Positions 22,910 through 37,080 are shown, counted from the first letter of the stretch. The stretch: 54,698 nucleotides of DNA from Monosporascus cannonballus (GCA_004154925.1 QJNS01000370.1:1-54698); one strand, 5' to 3'. Program-made: numbers and translations. The notes: generated from the sequence alone by a model not told the origin.

Positions 22910-25900
22910 GCAAATAGCCCGAATAAACTATTTACCAGGTCCTTAATAACCCGAATACTGGAATAGAATCCGAGGAAAAAAAAAGAGCAGCCTTGTTGTT
23001 TTTGTGAAAAAGTTTTTTAATGCCTAGACGGTGTAAATAAACGTATTTTTTAGCTTAAGAAAAATAATAATAATTTTATAACGTCCTTTTAAGTCGCCTA
23101 TAAAAGGCTAAAACAAAAAAGAAAAGTTTTCAAAACTGGAAAGCCTTTTCGAACGTATTAAGTTATTTAGCTAAATCTTACAAAGAAACTAAGAAAAGTT
23201 ATTAAGCCCTTTAAACCGGAACTTTTTGGTAAAACTTTTACTAAGTTATAATTGTTCTTAACCTAATGCCGAATATATTTCGAGTATTTTTCTATTTGGT
23301 TAATTACGCCCATTACACGAATTAAATTCGTAACCGGACGATTTATCTAGAATATTATTATTTAATTCGAATTCGTTTTAAGAAAATACGTTATTATATT
23401 AATCGAAAAATAAAACCCGGAAATAATACAAATACGTAACGATTACGAAAAGTTTAAAGAAATATTAACGAAAGCTTTCCGAATAATAAATGAAAAAATA
23501 AAAACAGGAATATAAATTTAATAATTACGATAAAAATACTTAATGCCGAATACAATAATATGTTTTTTAATCACTATTTAAATTAAATTCGATGTTTTTA
23601 AAGAAATATAGAAAACAATTTTCAAATTAAACCGGTCTAATTATTTATCTGATTATATCGTTATGGTAATTAAGATTAATAATTAATAATATGCTTAACG
23701 TACCAGGAATACTAAGAGAAAAAATAATAACAAATTTCGACATACGGTTAATACCAGCGTTTATCGACGCGGTAATACTTTTTATAGCACGGAACCAGGA
23801 CGCATGGAGCTTGGGACCATTTATAGAAAAAACTAGAACCAAACTAAATCTTTTAATTGCAACAAAATAGAGCAAAGGCAGCATGGCATAAGACATCTAA
23901 AAGACCCCGTAAGGATAATTAGAAACCCGTATCCGAAGGAGAATCCAAAGAAAATCAAAGGAGCGGAGGTAAATCCATTAACATAATTCGGCCTAAGTAC
24001 GTACCGAGCTACCCATGGCGAAAAATCCAATAGAAGATGTAAAAAGCTAAAAAGCTGGATTAATAAGTATTACGATTACAATAAGAAAAATTATAAGAAT
24101 AATTATAAAAATACCAGAATTAGATAAAAAACATTTGGTCCCGAAACTCTTAATTAATACGGCAAAATATATACTCTATATTGTCGACGACAAAAGCATC
24201 CCGATTACGAAAAATAAAAACAATATATTTATTGAAGAATTACCCGTATATATTATAAAAGATTTTATTGTCCAAACCGAACCAGAAATAATAAAAACGA
24301 TAAATAATAATATCAATATTTAGGATTTATAACCCCCAAAAATAATATTCGCTAATTAGTCGAAATAAAAAGCTGGCTCGAAAAAAAGTAATACCTGTAA
24401 AAAAACCCTTTTTATTATTACGAATAATACGATTATTAAACGAAAAAGAATTAATGCAGCATATAATAAAAAATATTGCTAGAAAAGTATTATAGACTTT
24501 TATTTTCAATTAGTATTTATTATAAACTTTAAAAAAACAAAGCTATAAAAATTACGTTAATTTATAAGGGAATTTTAAAACGATAATTAATACGACGTAT
24601 AATAGAATACGGTCGAAACTATAAGAAAAGAATTTATTTAACAAAGAAACAAATTATAGCAGAACTAAAAACAATTAATATAACTTAAAAAACAATATAC
24701 CGCTAATAACAACAAATATAGCAACTTAACGCATTATATATAAAAACACAAATAAAGCTCGACAAATTAAAAAGGAATTAAAAAAAGGTTATTTATAAGA
24801 AAGCTATAAAATAACGAAACTCAAAGAAAATAAGAAAATCTCTTAAAAATGGTTTTAAATACGATAATAAAAATCGGTAATAACCTTATTACCTTAGATA
24901 TACGGATTAAAACATATTAGAATACCGTAATTGTAAATTATAGAACTTTAGACAAAAATGATGTTATATCAAATTTGGTTAATAGGTTAAAACTGCTAAT
25001 AAAATACAAATTCAAACCATATATAATTAGCAATATCGAAAATTAGGAATTCGTTTCCGATAATGGAAAAATTATATGCGAAATTAATTATTTCGACATT
25101 TTTATTAAAAGATAATATTAAATAATTAATGTCGATATCGTTTTATTCGGGAATTACGATAAAGTTTTGGGATAAATATAAATATGTTAATACGAAATTT
25201 TAATTAATAAAAAAGCTGAGCAGGTAAAGTTCTCTTTATATTCTATTAACAAGCAAAAAGAAAAATGAAATCTTAATATTCGATGGAAAATAACAACGAA
25301 TATAGGATAAAAATACGACAAATACTTTATTACCTAAAGAGACAAACCACAAAAAAAATAAGTATTAAAGGAAAATGCGAAGTATTATTATTATTATTAT
25401 TAAAGCGAAATTAAGACAACTAAATAACGATTTAAAATGCTAACCTAAAAGGTTAAAAAATCTAATTAATATGTTATTATACAATTATCAATATAAGTAA
25501 TTTTTCAGAAAGTTATTCGATATAAAATTATTAAAATATAACGAATAAAATTATGAGATAATTCTTAAAGACGAAATTTTAACGAAGTTTTATCGTATTT
25601 ACAACCTAAACGAAAACTAATTGTGCGCTTTCAAAAAATGCCTAAAAGATCGGTTATAAAAGAGTAGATTTAACTTACCAAATTACCAGCGAAATATCTC
25701 GTAATTTTCGTACTAAAAAAACGAGAAATTACGACTTCTTTTTCATTATCGATAATTAAGCGATATTATTATTAAAAATTCATTACTATTGTCCGTAATC
25801 AAAGAAATAAAAGACCGATTTTACGAAGCAAAATAATTTATAATGTTCGAATTTAAACATAAATATATTAAGATTTAAAAAAACACGAATAAAAAACAAC

Positions 25901-28220
25901 TTTCAGAACGAAATACGAACTATTTAAGTATTTGGTTATACAAATAGAATTTACGAACGTACCAGCAACTTTCTAACGAATAATTTATTATATATTGCCA
26001 AAATACCTTGATATTTTCGTTATTTGCTATTTCAACGATATTTTTATTTTCTTAGAAACGAAAGAAATACATAGAAAATACATATATAAAGTTTTTTAAG
26101 CTGTATAAAATATAAAATTTCTCATTAACTGAGAAGAAAATTAGTTTTAACTATAAAAATCAAATATCTAAAATATATTATTATTTCCGAATATATTAGA
26201 ATTGATCTTAAAACAATCGCTATAATTTCAAAATGGCAAACGCTAATTACGGTTAAAAAGGTGCAGATATTCCTTAAATTCGCTAATTATTACACATAGT
26301 TTATTCGAAATTTCAGCATGATAACTATATCTCTAATTAATTTTACAAAACAAATTAAATAGAGATTTCAAACAGAAAAACCATTTTAAAAAATTAAAGA
26401 TATAATTATTAACGAGCTAATATTAATTATATACTATTTAATAGGTTTCGTTAAGCTAAAAACCAATATTTTGGATTACGTATCAAACGTAATAATCGGA
26501 TAACGAAATAATTAAGACAAATTATACATTATTGTATTTTTTCGTATAAATTAAAAAAACCGAGCTTAACTACACTCTTCCAAATAAGAAATCCATGGCC
26601 GTTATTATTGGATTTCGAAAGTTCAGATATTTCCCAAAAGAAAATTTGCACCGGATTAAGATTTATACGGATTATTAAAATCTTACCCGTTTTACTACGA
26701 CTAGAGAATTTACAAAAAAATAATTAAAATATGTAGAAAAATTGGCAAATTTTAATTTCGTTATTATTTATAATAAGGATTCGGAAAATAGCCAAGCCGA
26801 TATTTTAAGCAAGCGATTTAATCTCCCGAAAAAGCAGTTAACGTTAATTATATAATTTTGAAAATTAGTCTAGAAAGATATTTATGGCTGTGACAGATTA
26901 CGATAATTCGGGCAATGCCTTTTAATATGTATTAGAAAATCCAGCAGTATAACGACGGTTTCCTAAAACACTAAAATACAAATAAAACATAACTGTTAGG
27001 AAAATACCAAGAAGATTTAGGGCGAAAAATATATGAATACTAACTACATAAACATCTAAGAATTTATAAAACTCTAAAATAATATGAACGTATATATTTT
27101 TTTCTTAAAATGAAAATAATAATTTGAAAAATGCGATAACAGTACGACTTTTATAATAAGAGCACAATACGACGTTAGAAATTTTATAAAAAATTATAGC
27201 TATTAGTAATTATACAGCGATTATGGTATGCAATTATATTCGACATTATTATGAAACTTCTTTTGTCAAAAATCCCGTTATAAAAATGTATTACGATAGG
27301 ATTTTCGTAAGCGTCGACCGATTCATAAAACTTTTCTGTTTTTTAATATATTACAAGGACATAAATACCGAACAAATTTTATGCATTTTCTTAAAATATA
27401 TTTTTAACATATTCCATTTATTAATAAAAATTATTTTAAATAAATAATTAATATTTATATTTAAGTTTTACCAAAGCTTAATAATATAAATTGGCCTAAA
27501 TCATAAATTATGCCATGTTGTTAAACTATAAATAAATATGTCTATAAAACGAATAAATTAAATTTTGAAAACTTACGTACAGTATTATATTAAATATGAA
27601 AAGTATAATTAGGTTAAAGAAGTATTAATCGCATAATTCGCTTATAATATTAATTATTACGAAAATATTAAAATAATATATACGAACGTTAATTCTGGTT
27701 TTATTGTGTAAATTTATAAAAAATACCTTATAACGATCCAATTAATATTATATTAATTTTTAGTTTAAAATAATGAAAATCATTGTACTAAAAATTAAAA
27801 ATAAAGTTAAAATTCGTATAAAGTTAAATAAGCAAATATTATAACAAAAAACAGTTAAAAAATTAACTTTCGAAAAAAAGAAGATAGTTAACTCGTTATC
27901 AAAAATATTTAAACGAAAACACTTAGCAAAAAAACTCGATTTCAAATATTTCGGTTTTTACAAAATCGCCAAGGAAATTTCCAAAAAATAATTACCAATT
28001 AAGATTTCCACTAAAAGTTAAATTCAATTTAAATTTCTACATTTCGTTACTCAATTAATAACGCATATAATTAAAATACATACGGCATAGGACGATATAA
28101 AAATAAAAAATAATACGGTATATAAAATGAAAAAAAATCCTCGACACATGAAAACAAAACGGACTTACCCAGCACCTAATCAAGTGGAAAAAGCACCCGG
28201 ACTCCGAAAACACCTAGAAA
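22910..28220 (+). pseudogene. Gypsy B gag-pol
   Basis: A decayed frame from the gag start ATGTTTACTAGC near 22,900 through protease linker (TAKYILYIVDDKSIPITKNK, near 24.16 kb), RT with YFND at 26028, RNase H, an integrase core at 27223-27447, and a chromodomain-like AlaProGly-rich end (KHPDSENT-like, near 28.2 kb). Many TAA/TAG codons at Gln positions and one lost RT Asp make it non-functional. Confidence 0.8.
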
Positions 28221-28394
28221 TCCGCAAAAAATCTTATTAACGCCTAACGCCTGCTAAAGAACTTTTACCAGTAGCGACGGGCGCGTTTTAGTCAATAGTG
28301 GACCAATTAATAATATCGACTTCAAACTAGCGGGCCGGAAACGCGGCCTATGTTAACGTAATAGCTCCGACGGCGGCCTCCAATTATTCTTATT

Positions 28395-28762
28395 TCTAAC
28401 GCTTTTATTCCTCTAATTCGTCTAATAACTAAAGCTTACGTTATACCATAATACTATCTTTAGAATGAATTAACGCCTTTTGCTTACACAAATAAATAAA
28501 ACGAAAAAAAAAGCTTTATTTATTTTCTTTTGATAACGGCGTTAAGCCTTAAAATAAAACCGTTAAAACTTTAATAATTGTTTTTAACGAACGCTTTCTC
28601 GTATTCTAAGCGTTAATGTTTTCGACGAATATTTTACAAAAAAGAAAGCGGCATGCCGATATCATCGCAGGACAGACCCCGATTAATACATTCCTTATAC
28701 CTTAAAACGTTTTTCATTATTTTATACCTTATATTTTTCGAAAAATAATAAGAATAAGGCAT
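28395..28762 (-). pseudogene. Antisense accessory ORF of Gypsy B
   Basis: The minus strand reads GYEVMPYSYYFSKNIRYKIM, then YKECINRGLSCDDIGMPLSF, and ends in LLDELEE and QLEAA-like coiled coil interrupted only by stops at Gln codons. With Tyr standing for Cys (TGY to TAY), the spacing is C-x2-C-x6-C-x8-C-x2-C-x6-C, which fits the Zn2Cys6 cluster pattern. The open part continues upstream to 28873. It lies head-on to the pol end, next to the 3' LTR. Confidence 0.68.
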
Positions 28763-28944
28763 AACTTCGTATCCGAATTCATCGAAAGCCTTTACGAAAT
28801 TAACGCGACGAACAGTAAAAAAACGAAAAATACGACAAATCTTAAAAATACGAAACGACATATTTACATACAAAAAAAAGTTTATTTACCAAATAGGAAA
28901 AAAAAAAGAAATCTTTAAGGCAAAACTTTGGAAAGAGGAGATCG

Positions 28945-29336
28945 TATTATAACTCGACAAGTTTCGACCTCGAGAAACGGTTGGATAAGGATAATACGGG
29001 CCACTTTTTGGATTACGTAACGGTAATAATTAACAAATTAATAGTTAGCAGTAATCAAGAGTAATTTCAAATAATCGTAATCATTACCTGTTACTTAATG
29101 ATAAATAATTAACACAAAAATAAAGAAAATATAAACGCGTATTAATTTTATAGTTTAAATAATATTAGCTTATAACACTTATTAATACCAATCGTTTGCC
29201 ATATAACTTTGGCACCCTTAGTATTAAAAGACGTAATACATTCCTATACCTATTGCTGAAAACCCCACGATACTTCTGCTAACATGAACTCGTACAACTA
29301 AGATTTAATAGTTGGTTAAACCGCCTAGCCGTCACA
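28945..29336 (+). repeat. 3' LTR of Gypsy B
   Basis: 392 bp from TATTATAACTCG to GCCGTCACA, preceded by a purine-rich GGAAAGAGGAGATCG. Pairs with 22453-22843. Confidence 0.88.
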
Positions 29337-30896
29337 ACGGTATACTAAATTAACTTTTTTAAGTTAATAATTATATTAATTATAAAAGCCAAAAGGGTTT
29401 TTTTACAAGTATTGCTTTTTTTTACTTAATTTTATAAAGCTGCCCGTTTATTAATATGTTTTTAAAGGGTAAATGTTCGAAAGTATAGATATTACCGTTT
29501 ATTTACTCTGTTACTTTCGATTTAATTAGGGAAATCGAATTCTTTTCCAAATATACATATAGTACGTTAATAAATGGATTTTTATTCGTTATATATTAGG
29601 TATTTTTGTCGTTCATAATATACGATGTGCATTTTACTATATCGGTCGAAAGTTTTAAAATAAATAACTCTTGTCTATTTTTAGTATTTCTTTATTATTT
29701 CTTTAAAGCGTTTTTTATTTTCCTAACGTTGTTTAAGTTTATGTTTTAGCTTTTCGTATTTTGTATTAAATATTTTGTTATAATTGGCCTTATTTATACT
29801 AAGTTTAGATTATATTGATAATTTTATTGTTATTCTTTTAATTGCCCTTAAATCGTTTTCCCGATATAAGTATTTAATAGTTTTATCGTAGTTCCTTTGA
29901 TTTCTAGTATTTATAGACTTATGTCTCGTTTTATCGTTATTAAAACATTTAATTTAATTTTAATTTCGTTTATCAGTGACGCTAAGATCTATAGATTCTA
30001 GTACAATATCGTAAAAGATCATGTTCTATTGAAGGGTATCGATATTAGCTATATATTAAGTTTTTCTATTATGCTTACCTTTAACATTTTTTATACATTA
30101 GGTATATTATTTGTTATCGATTTTAATTTCTATAGCGATATAGTTTATTAACAATTCGGGTCGATTAACTTTAAAAAGCTTTCTCGGAACCTTTTTGAGC
30201 CATTAAAAAAACTTCGTTATTAGTATTTCTTTGCTCGTAATTTAGCTTAAAAATTAATTAAAGAAATATATTATCGTAATTAAATATCAGAATTTTGTCG
30301 TAACCGTTATATTTGTATTTTGGCTCTTAGCGTTTCATTTATTATTTCGCAATATTTCCTTAATCTTTATTTAAATTATTCTTAATCGGTATATATTCGT
30401 ATTATCTCATGGCTTTGTTTTTAGTAAATAACGCAATATATTTTCTTATCGTAAGTTTCAATTATATAGCCGTATTGCCAGTAAGTCGTCTTACTGCATA
30501 TTTAATTCGAAAGATTCGCATAACGAATCAAATAAAGGAACGCGTAAAATATATTCGATATTATCTTAAAAACATTTGTAATTTTGTGGAAATATTTTAA
30601 AATAATTTAGATTTGAAAAATTTTAACAGTTTACCTGGTCTTCTTAGTAGAATTAAACAAAATAACTTGATTCGTTTTAGAAGATTTTTTAATATCCAAG
30701 GTTTTATTTTTGCTTTCGAACTTTTCATATACCGTTTAAAATAGTCTTGTAAGGTTAATATTTTCCTTTTCCAGATAAGTAAAACATACGTTTGAAAGGT
30801 CTAATCGTGGAATAACTTTTTTTAATTAAACGAAGTTATGGTTCTCTTAGTATAAACTTAAAATTTAATAGTATTCTTAAATAACGTTTTATAACG

Positions 30897-31209
30897 TATA
30901 ATAATTAATAATGTAATTAATTATTAAACTTACGATATATAAAGTTATATTAATGCAAATATTATAAAATTCTAAACAATATATATACTAATTAATCAGG
31001 TTTAGTAATATTAAAGATCATTTAAATAATGCAATATATTATAAGTTATTATCATATAAATTATAGAAATAACGAACGTGTATATTTTCATCGTTTTACT
31101 AGCTTATCAGGAGTTAGTTAGTGATTTATTACGTAGCCTGATCTATTCATCCTTTTTAGATGTTCCTTTTGCGACCATTTTAAAGGCCGTAGCTTGTCAG
31201 GTTATAATA
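30897..31209 (-). repeat. 5' LTR of Gypsy C
   Basis: 313 bp aligned with 17170-17552. The right edge GGCCGTAGCTTGTCAGG...AATA is the less RIPed end (TGTTACGACCTGACAAG-type start when read on the minus strand). Confidence 0.7.
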
Positions 31210-31960
31210 TTAATAGGTCGATAATTTATCTTTATTTTAAATATGTTTAAAAGTAATCTTTTATACGCAAAATCAATTTCAAATATATTTCTTTCTTAAT
31301 TTTGGAATTCTTAATTTATTTTAAAAACTTAATTTCTTGAAATATATAAAAATACTTTTCATAACAATATTTTCTCGCTAGCCAATTATAATTATTATTG
31401 CCCTTATTATTACGGTTATTACAGTTATTTCGGTTATTATTACTGTTATTATTACGATTATTTGAGATATTTCTTAATCTTTTTAATTTACTAAAATCTT
31501 TATTATTCAAAGTGCTTTCAAATATATCTCGCAAAATTTATTTTGTGTAACCTTTTAAACCTTTTGCAGTTTAATATAGCTTCGAAATTACTTTATGAAT
31601 TTCTCTACGGATACTAGCTCAATAAGGGCTTTAGTTTCGAATACAACTTTTTTATTTTAGCAATTTAGGTAACGGAAAGATTTGGTGAAAAAGCATTAAT
31701 AGCTTTTAGAAAATATAAATGGCTATAATATACGGCGATCATTAAAATCTAAAGTTTGGCGGTTTTAATATATATTTTTAATACGTAAATAAATAAATTC
31801 TTATTGAAGTATTTATTGATTTTTGACCTTTATTTATATTTAATATTAACCGTATAAGTCTCAATATTATAATTAAATTTGAATTCGATTTTAAAGGTAA
31901 TTGAAATTTTTCGAAATATAGTTCATTGCTGGTATAATATATAATACTCAAAATAACCAA
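31210..31960 (-). pseudogene. gag-like frame of Copia-like element G
   Basis: The minus strand has an open piece (31316-31534) reading LKRLRNISNNRNNNSNNNRN, then NWLARKYCYEKYFYIFQEIK. A low-complexity Asn/Arg linker followed by a degenerate Cys/His-type knuckle (C-x-x-x-KHFY...-like) resembles the end of fungal Copia gag. Upstream sequence to about 31.96 kb continues with RIP stops. It lies on the 5' side of G and on the expected strand. Confidence is moderate because the knuckle is damaged. Confidence 0.5.
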
Positions 31961-32029
31961 ATTAATTCAAGAATATATTAATTTTAATCAGTATCTTTTC
32001 TTAGATAATGTAAAACGTTTATTTTCTAT

Positions 32030-32450
32030 TATATGGTGAATTGGGATAGCGGGAGAATTGGTCTTGATCAATGTGGGTAACCATTTTATATCACGGTACG
32101 GAATGGGATTGTCGAAATGAAAAACTTAATCCGATCATACTGCTGGTGTTGAACCTTGTTGACTGAAGTAACAGAAAAACATGCTGAATAATGATAGTAG
32201 CTGATAATGCCTAGAAGTTGAACCCATGGCGAAGAAGAACTTCTTAATATACATGCGAGACTCGGGCTTTCTGATCAGCCGACTGTTACAACCCAAGTCA
32301 GCTGGGCCTGCGAAAACGGTCCAGCCAAGATCACAAAGCTACGCTAGTTCAAGGTCACGTAATCAGTGCTCAGCGGGTCTCAACTGAGCACGATTAAGCA
32401 GTACTAAGCAACTGCTTAGCAGGGCTTTGCTAAGCAGAAATAAGCAATAA
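32030..32450. other. RIP-spared island (leader of G plus start of Gypsy D)
   Basis: GC content suddenly becomes normal from about 32030 to 32450, spanning the insertion point of Gypsy D: 254 bp of the leader of element G, then the first 165 bp of the D 5' LTR. On the far side of D, the leader resumes at 37585 with about 40 GC-rich bases (ATACCCCGCCCCACTTC). No reading frame stands out. The spared patch straddles an insertion boundary, so sparing followed position rather than element identity. Confidence 0.65.
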
Positions 32451-32654
32451 TAAAAAAATTAAGATATATACGCTTATTAATTCCATAATTTAAATAATTT
32501 CAGCTTATAATAATATTTCGTTACCCAAAATATTATTGGTATTACGAAACGTAATACATTATTATATTTATTGCTCAAATTCCTACGATACTTTTGTTAA
32601 TATAAACCCGTCAACTTAAGGTTTAATAATTGGTTAAATTACTTAGCCGTTATG
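32284..32654 (+). repeat. 5' LTR of Gypsy D
   Basis: Starts TGTTACAACCCAAGTC. Its first 165 bp are essentially unmutated. The counterpart at 37208 shows TATTACAACCCAAGTT and more C-to-T and G-to-A changes, a direct RIP comparison within one element. Confidence 0.9.
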
Positions 32655-35600
32655 CGTTATAAACTTTTGTTTAATAATACCGTTAAACTTTAAGTAATAT
32701 TTAATATTATTAAAATATCGACCAGCATTTAGGAAACCCTTATTTAATAGCTTTAGGCTCAAATTTGGGAACTAGAAAAAAAGGTTCGATAACTTAGGGC
32801 TACGCCACCTGCTTAACCATTTTTCGCCCGTATAAAACCAAAAAAGCTAGAACCCTACGATAAAAAAAGCAACCTTTAAATCTTTTTAATTTAAGCACAA
32901 ATTTATTTTCGTTTTCTGGACCTTAACGACCTAGCGGATATGGTCTTAGTAATAAAAATATACGTAACAAAAAATACGGTTAATTAATTTAAGCTTATTA
33001 TAAGAAATTTCTTAAAAATAAAAAAAGTAAATAAGGAAAATTTTATTAACGAAATCTTTTAAACTTATACCAATTTTAAAAATAAAATACGTAATAAATT
33101 TAGTAATCCGGATAAAAAACGATTTGCGGCCTAATAACTTTTATAATTCCGATAAAAAAATTTATATCTAAATACGCCGTAATTTTTAAAAGTTTTATAA
33201 CTAAGGCAGGATAAAAGAATAATAAAACCGACGCCCTTATTAACATATTTTATAAAAGGTTAAAAAATGATATAAAAAATAAAATTATTCGGATTAAACG
33301 ATTAATTGCCCTAAACCGGTATATTGCAAAAATAATTAAGATTAATAACCGACAATTTGAAAAACGATAAGAGAAAAAAGGATAATATGCCTTATGTTCG
33401 GGATATAACAAATCCAACCAGGAAAAAAAACAAAACACATTCCCTACTTCTTACAGAACAACGCCAGGACCTATAGAACTCGGCACTACCTAGACAAAAT
33501 TAAAGCCAGATTAAATACTTTAATTATGGCAAAATGGGACATAAAGCCTATAAATACAAAAAGCCCAAAAAGCTATAACAGAATAACTGGACCCCTATAT
33601 CGGAAAAATAGTCCAGGAATAATTAAGGAAATAATAATAAGGTTATTAACATAATCTAAACCAAGTATATATCCAACTTATAGTAAAAAGTTTAATAAGG
33701 ACCATTACGATAAAAAATTCGACGCGGAATACGAAAAACCAAAAAGCTGGCTTAACAGGTAATACGAACATAATAAAAGGCATTATAAGGATAATTACGC
33801 AAATATCAAAATTAAATAAAGAAAATCTATCCCGGAACCTCTAATCGATACGGCAAAATGCATACCATACATTATCGATAACGAAAATATCCTGACCACG
33901 AAAAATGGAAATAACATATTTATGTACGAATTACCTGCATATATTACGAAGGATTCGATTTTCGAAATTACTAATAAAATATCTAATATTTTTCGTATTA
34001 AAGAAAAATAGAAAATTGTAGTTTATCATCGATTATTAATAATTAAATAATATTATTATTAAAAATTAAGTATTATTACCTTTAATTATAAAAATAAAAA
34101 ACCGATTTTATAAAGCTAAATAGTTTATAATATTTGATTTTAAAAACGGATATAATCTTATTAAGATTAAAAAAAATATAAATAAAAAATAATTTGTAAA
34201 ACGAAATACGGATTATTTAAATATTTAGTTATATTAATAGGATTTATAAATATATTAATAACCTTTTAGCGAATAATTAATTACGTATTACGAAAATACC
34301 TCAATATTTTGGTTATTTATTATCTTAATAATATTTTTATTTTTTCGAAAACAAAAGAAATATACGTAAAATACGTTTATAAAATTTTTTAAGTTTTATA
34401 AAACGTAAAGTTATTTAATAATATAAAAAAATCAATTTTATATATAAAAAGTAAAATATTTAAAATATATTAGTATTTTAAAACATATTAGGATAAACCT
34501 TAAGAAAATTGCTGCAATTATAAAATAACAAACGTTAACGATACTTAAGGAAATATACGCATTTTTTAAATTCGCTAATTACTATAGGAAATTTATTCAA
34601 AGTTTTCACAAAATAATTATATCTTTAACGAATTTTACGAAAAAGAAAATTCAAATAAACGGTAGATACGGAAAAAGCATTTTAGGATATTAAGAATGCA
34701 ATTACCAGCGAACTAATATTAATTATGTACGATTTAAACCGCCCCGTTAAACTAAAAATTAATATTTCAAATTACGTATTAAACGTAATAATCGGATAAT
34801 AAAATAATTAAGGCAAATTATATCTTATTATATTCGTTTCGTATAAATTAAAAAAAACCGAACTTAATTACAATATTCTAGATAAAAGTTTTATAGCTAA
34901 TATTATAATATTTCGAAAATTTACGTATTTCCTAAACGGAAATTTATACCAGATTAAGGTTTATACGGATTATTAAAGTTTTACCCGATTTATTACGACC
35001 AAAAAACTTATAAAACGATAATTAAAATATATAAAAGAATTGGCGAATTTCGATTTCGTTATTATCCATAAAACAGGATTAGAAAACGGCAGAAAAAATA
35101 TTTTAAATAAAGAATTAAACCTTAAAAGAATTACTTAAAATTAGCCATAAAATTTTGAATATTAATATAAAAAGATATTGACGTTTACGATAAATTACGA
35201 CGATTCGGGCATTATTTTGTAATATATACCAGAAAATTTAATAATATAACAATAATATTCTAGAAAACCAAAAAACGGATAAAATACAAATTCCAAAAAA
35301 ATACCGGAAGGATTTAATACGAAAAATATACGAATATTAATTATATGGATATCCAGAGATTTATAAGACCCTAAAAAGATTTTAACGTATATATTTCTTT
35401 TTTAAAATAAAATTAACGGTATAGAAAATTATACGCCAATACGATATTTGCGTTTAAATAAAGGTACGACGATATAAGCCATACGGAAATTTATAGCTAT
35501 TATTAATTAGAAAACGACCATAATATTTAATTATATTCGTTTTTATTTCCAATCTTTTTAAATTAAAAAAATTTAATTACGAGAATATATTACGATAACA

Positions 35601-36649
35601 TTTTCGTAATTATTAACCGATTTACGAAATCTTCTTATTTCCTACTATATTATAAGGATATAAATGTCGAATAATTGGCATATATTTTCTTTAAATATAT
35701 TTTTAACATATATGAATTATTAATAGAAATTATATTAAATAAAAGATTAATATTTATATTAAAGTTTTAATAAGGCCTTATAATATAAATCGGTTTAAAT
35801 TATAAATTATTTAACGCATTTAAATTCTAAATAAATTAATTAATAAAACGAAAAAATTAAATTTTAAAAATTTATTTCCGATATTATATTAATTACGAAA
35901 AAATAATTAAATTAAGAAATTACGCATCGTATAATTAACTTATAAGATTAATTATTATATAAATAATAAAATAATACTTGTAAACGCAAATTTTAATTTT
36001 ATTTCAGAAATTTATAAAAAAATACGTAACGACGGTCCGATTAATATTAAAATAATTTTTACATCAAAATAATTACAATAACTATACCAAGAAATAAAAA
36101 TAGAACTGGAATTCGTACGGAACCAAATAAATAAATATTATAACCAGAAAAAGTTAAAAAAATTAATTTTCGAACAAGGGGAAATAGTTTTTCTTGCTAT
36201 AAAAAATATTCAAACAAAACGACCTAGCAAAAAACTCGATTTAAAATATATTGGTTTATATAAAATCGCCAAAAAAATCTTAGAAAATAATTATTAATTA
36301 AAACTTTTACGGAAAATTAAATTCTATTTAATTTTTTACATTTCCTTATTCGAATTAACAGTAAATATAATTAAAGTATATACGGTATAAAATAACATAA
36401 AAATAAAAAATAAATAAATATACGAAATAGAAAAAATATTTAACATATAAAAACAAAACGAATTTACTCAGTACCTAATTAAATAGAAAAAGTACCCGGA
36501 TTCCGAAAATACTTAAATACTCGCTAAAAACCTTATTGGCGTCTAGTACCTATTAAAAAACTTTTACCAATAACGACGGAACCACCGGATATAATTATAT
36601 CCTAATTAACATTATCCAACGGCCAAATAACGCCGGGCAGCTTAAGGGA

Positions 36650-37080
36650 AGGAACTAAGGCGGCTAAGGAAATCTTGATATTAGCTTACTTTTAACGTTC
36701 CTGCTCCTCCAGTTCCTCCAGTAATTACAATTCTTGCTATACCATTTTAATATTTTTCGAACGAAAAAACGCTTTTTGTTTTCTAAAACGGATTAACCGT
36801 ATAATAACTTCGTTCATTTTTTGCTAATAACGTTTTTGCAATTCCAAAAAAACGTTCTTCCGTTAGCATTTTGTTACGTTTTAAACGTTAATTTTCGGCA
36901 CGAATATTTTTTAAAAAAGATACGGGAACGCCGTTATTATGACAGGAATAATTACGTTTAATAAACGCCTTATATTTGGAAACGTTTTTTATCATTTCGC
37001 ACTTTTAACCCTTAAAAAAGTATAAAAAATACGGCATAACTTTAAAATTAAAATCGTCAAAGATAAAAAGCAGATTTTGA
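36650..37080 (-). pseudogene. Antisense accessory ORF of Gypsy D
   Basis: The minus strand reads VMPYFLYFFKG, then KCEMIKNVSKYKAFIKRNYSC, then GVPVSFLKNIRAEN, and ends with LLEELEEQER. Tyr and Phe stand at positions that are Cys in sister copies. Stops fall at Gln positions. Same place and orientation as in A, B, C and F. Confidence 0.62.

Larger units (their letters stand above)
22453..29336 (+). mobile_element. Gypsy LTR retrotransposon B inside Gypsy C
   Basis: LTRs at 22453-22843 and 28945-29336 are flanked by ACTGT and ACGGT (one mismatch). The 6.9 kb element reads gag-pol on the plus strand. Its gag leader (ATGTTTACTAGCAAATAGCC) is shared with element E but not with A, D or F, so B and E form one subfamily. 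The RT site reads YFND at 26028-26039 (YLDD-derived). An integrase core stretch is open at 27223-27447 (YYDRIFVSVDRFIK). RIP stops are frequent. Confidence 0.9.
17170..31209 (-). mobile_element. Gypsy LTR retrotransposon C, interrupted by Gypsy B and two small elements
   Basis: LTRs at 17170-17552 (3') and 30897-31209 (5') enclose a minus-strand Gypsy. Flanks are TTAAA on the left and TTAAT on the right, a one-base-degraded 5 bp duplication. Its sequence runs parallel to element F: both sides of the Gypsy B insertion match an uninterrupted stretch of F near 50.00-50.06 kb, which proves the nesting. Without B it is about 7.15 kb, including the fold-back element (about 0.2 kb) and the miniature LTR element (0.5 kb). 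It is among the most degraded Gypsy copies, and no YLDD-like motif survives. Confidence 0.82.

Noticed and set aside
31381..31470. Asn-rich low-complexity stretch as a separate repeat gene or prion-like protein
   Set aside because: It is the AAT/GTT-rich linker of a Copia-type gag read on the minus strand; RIP has exaggerated the Asn content.
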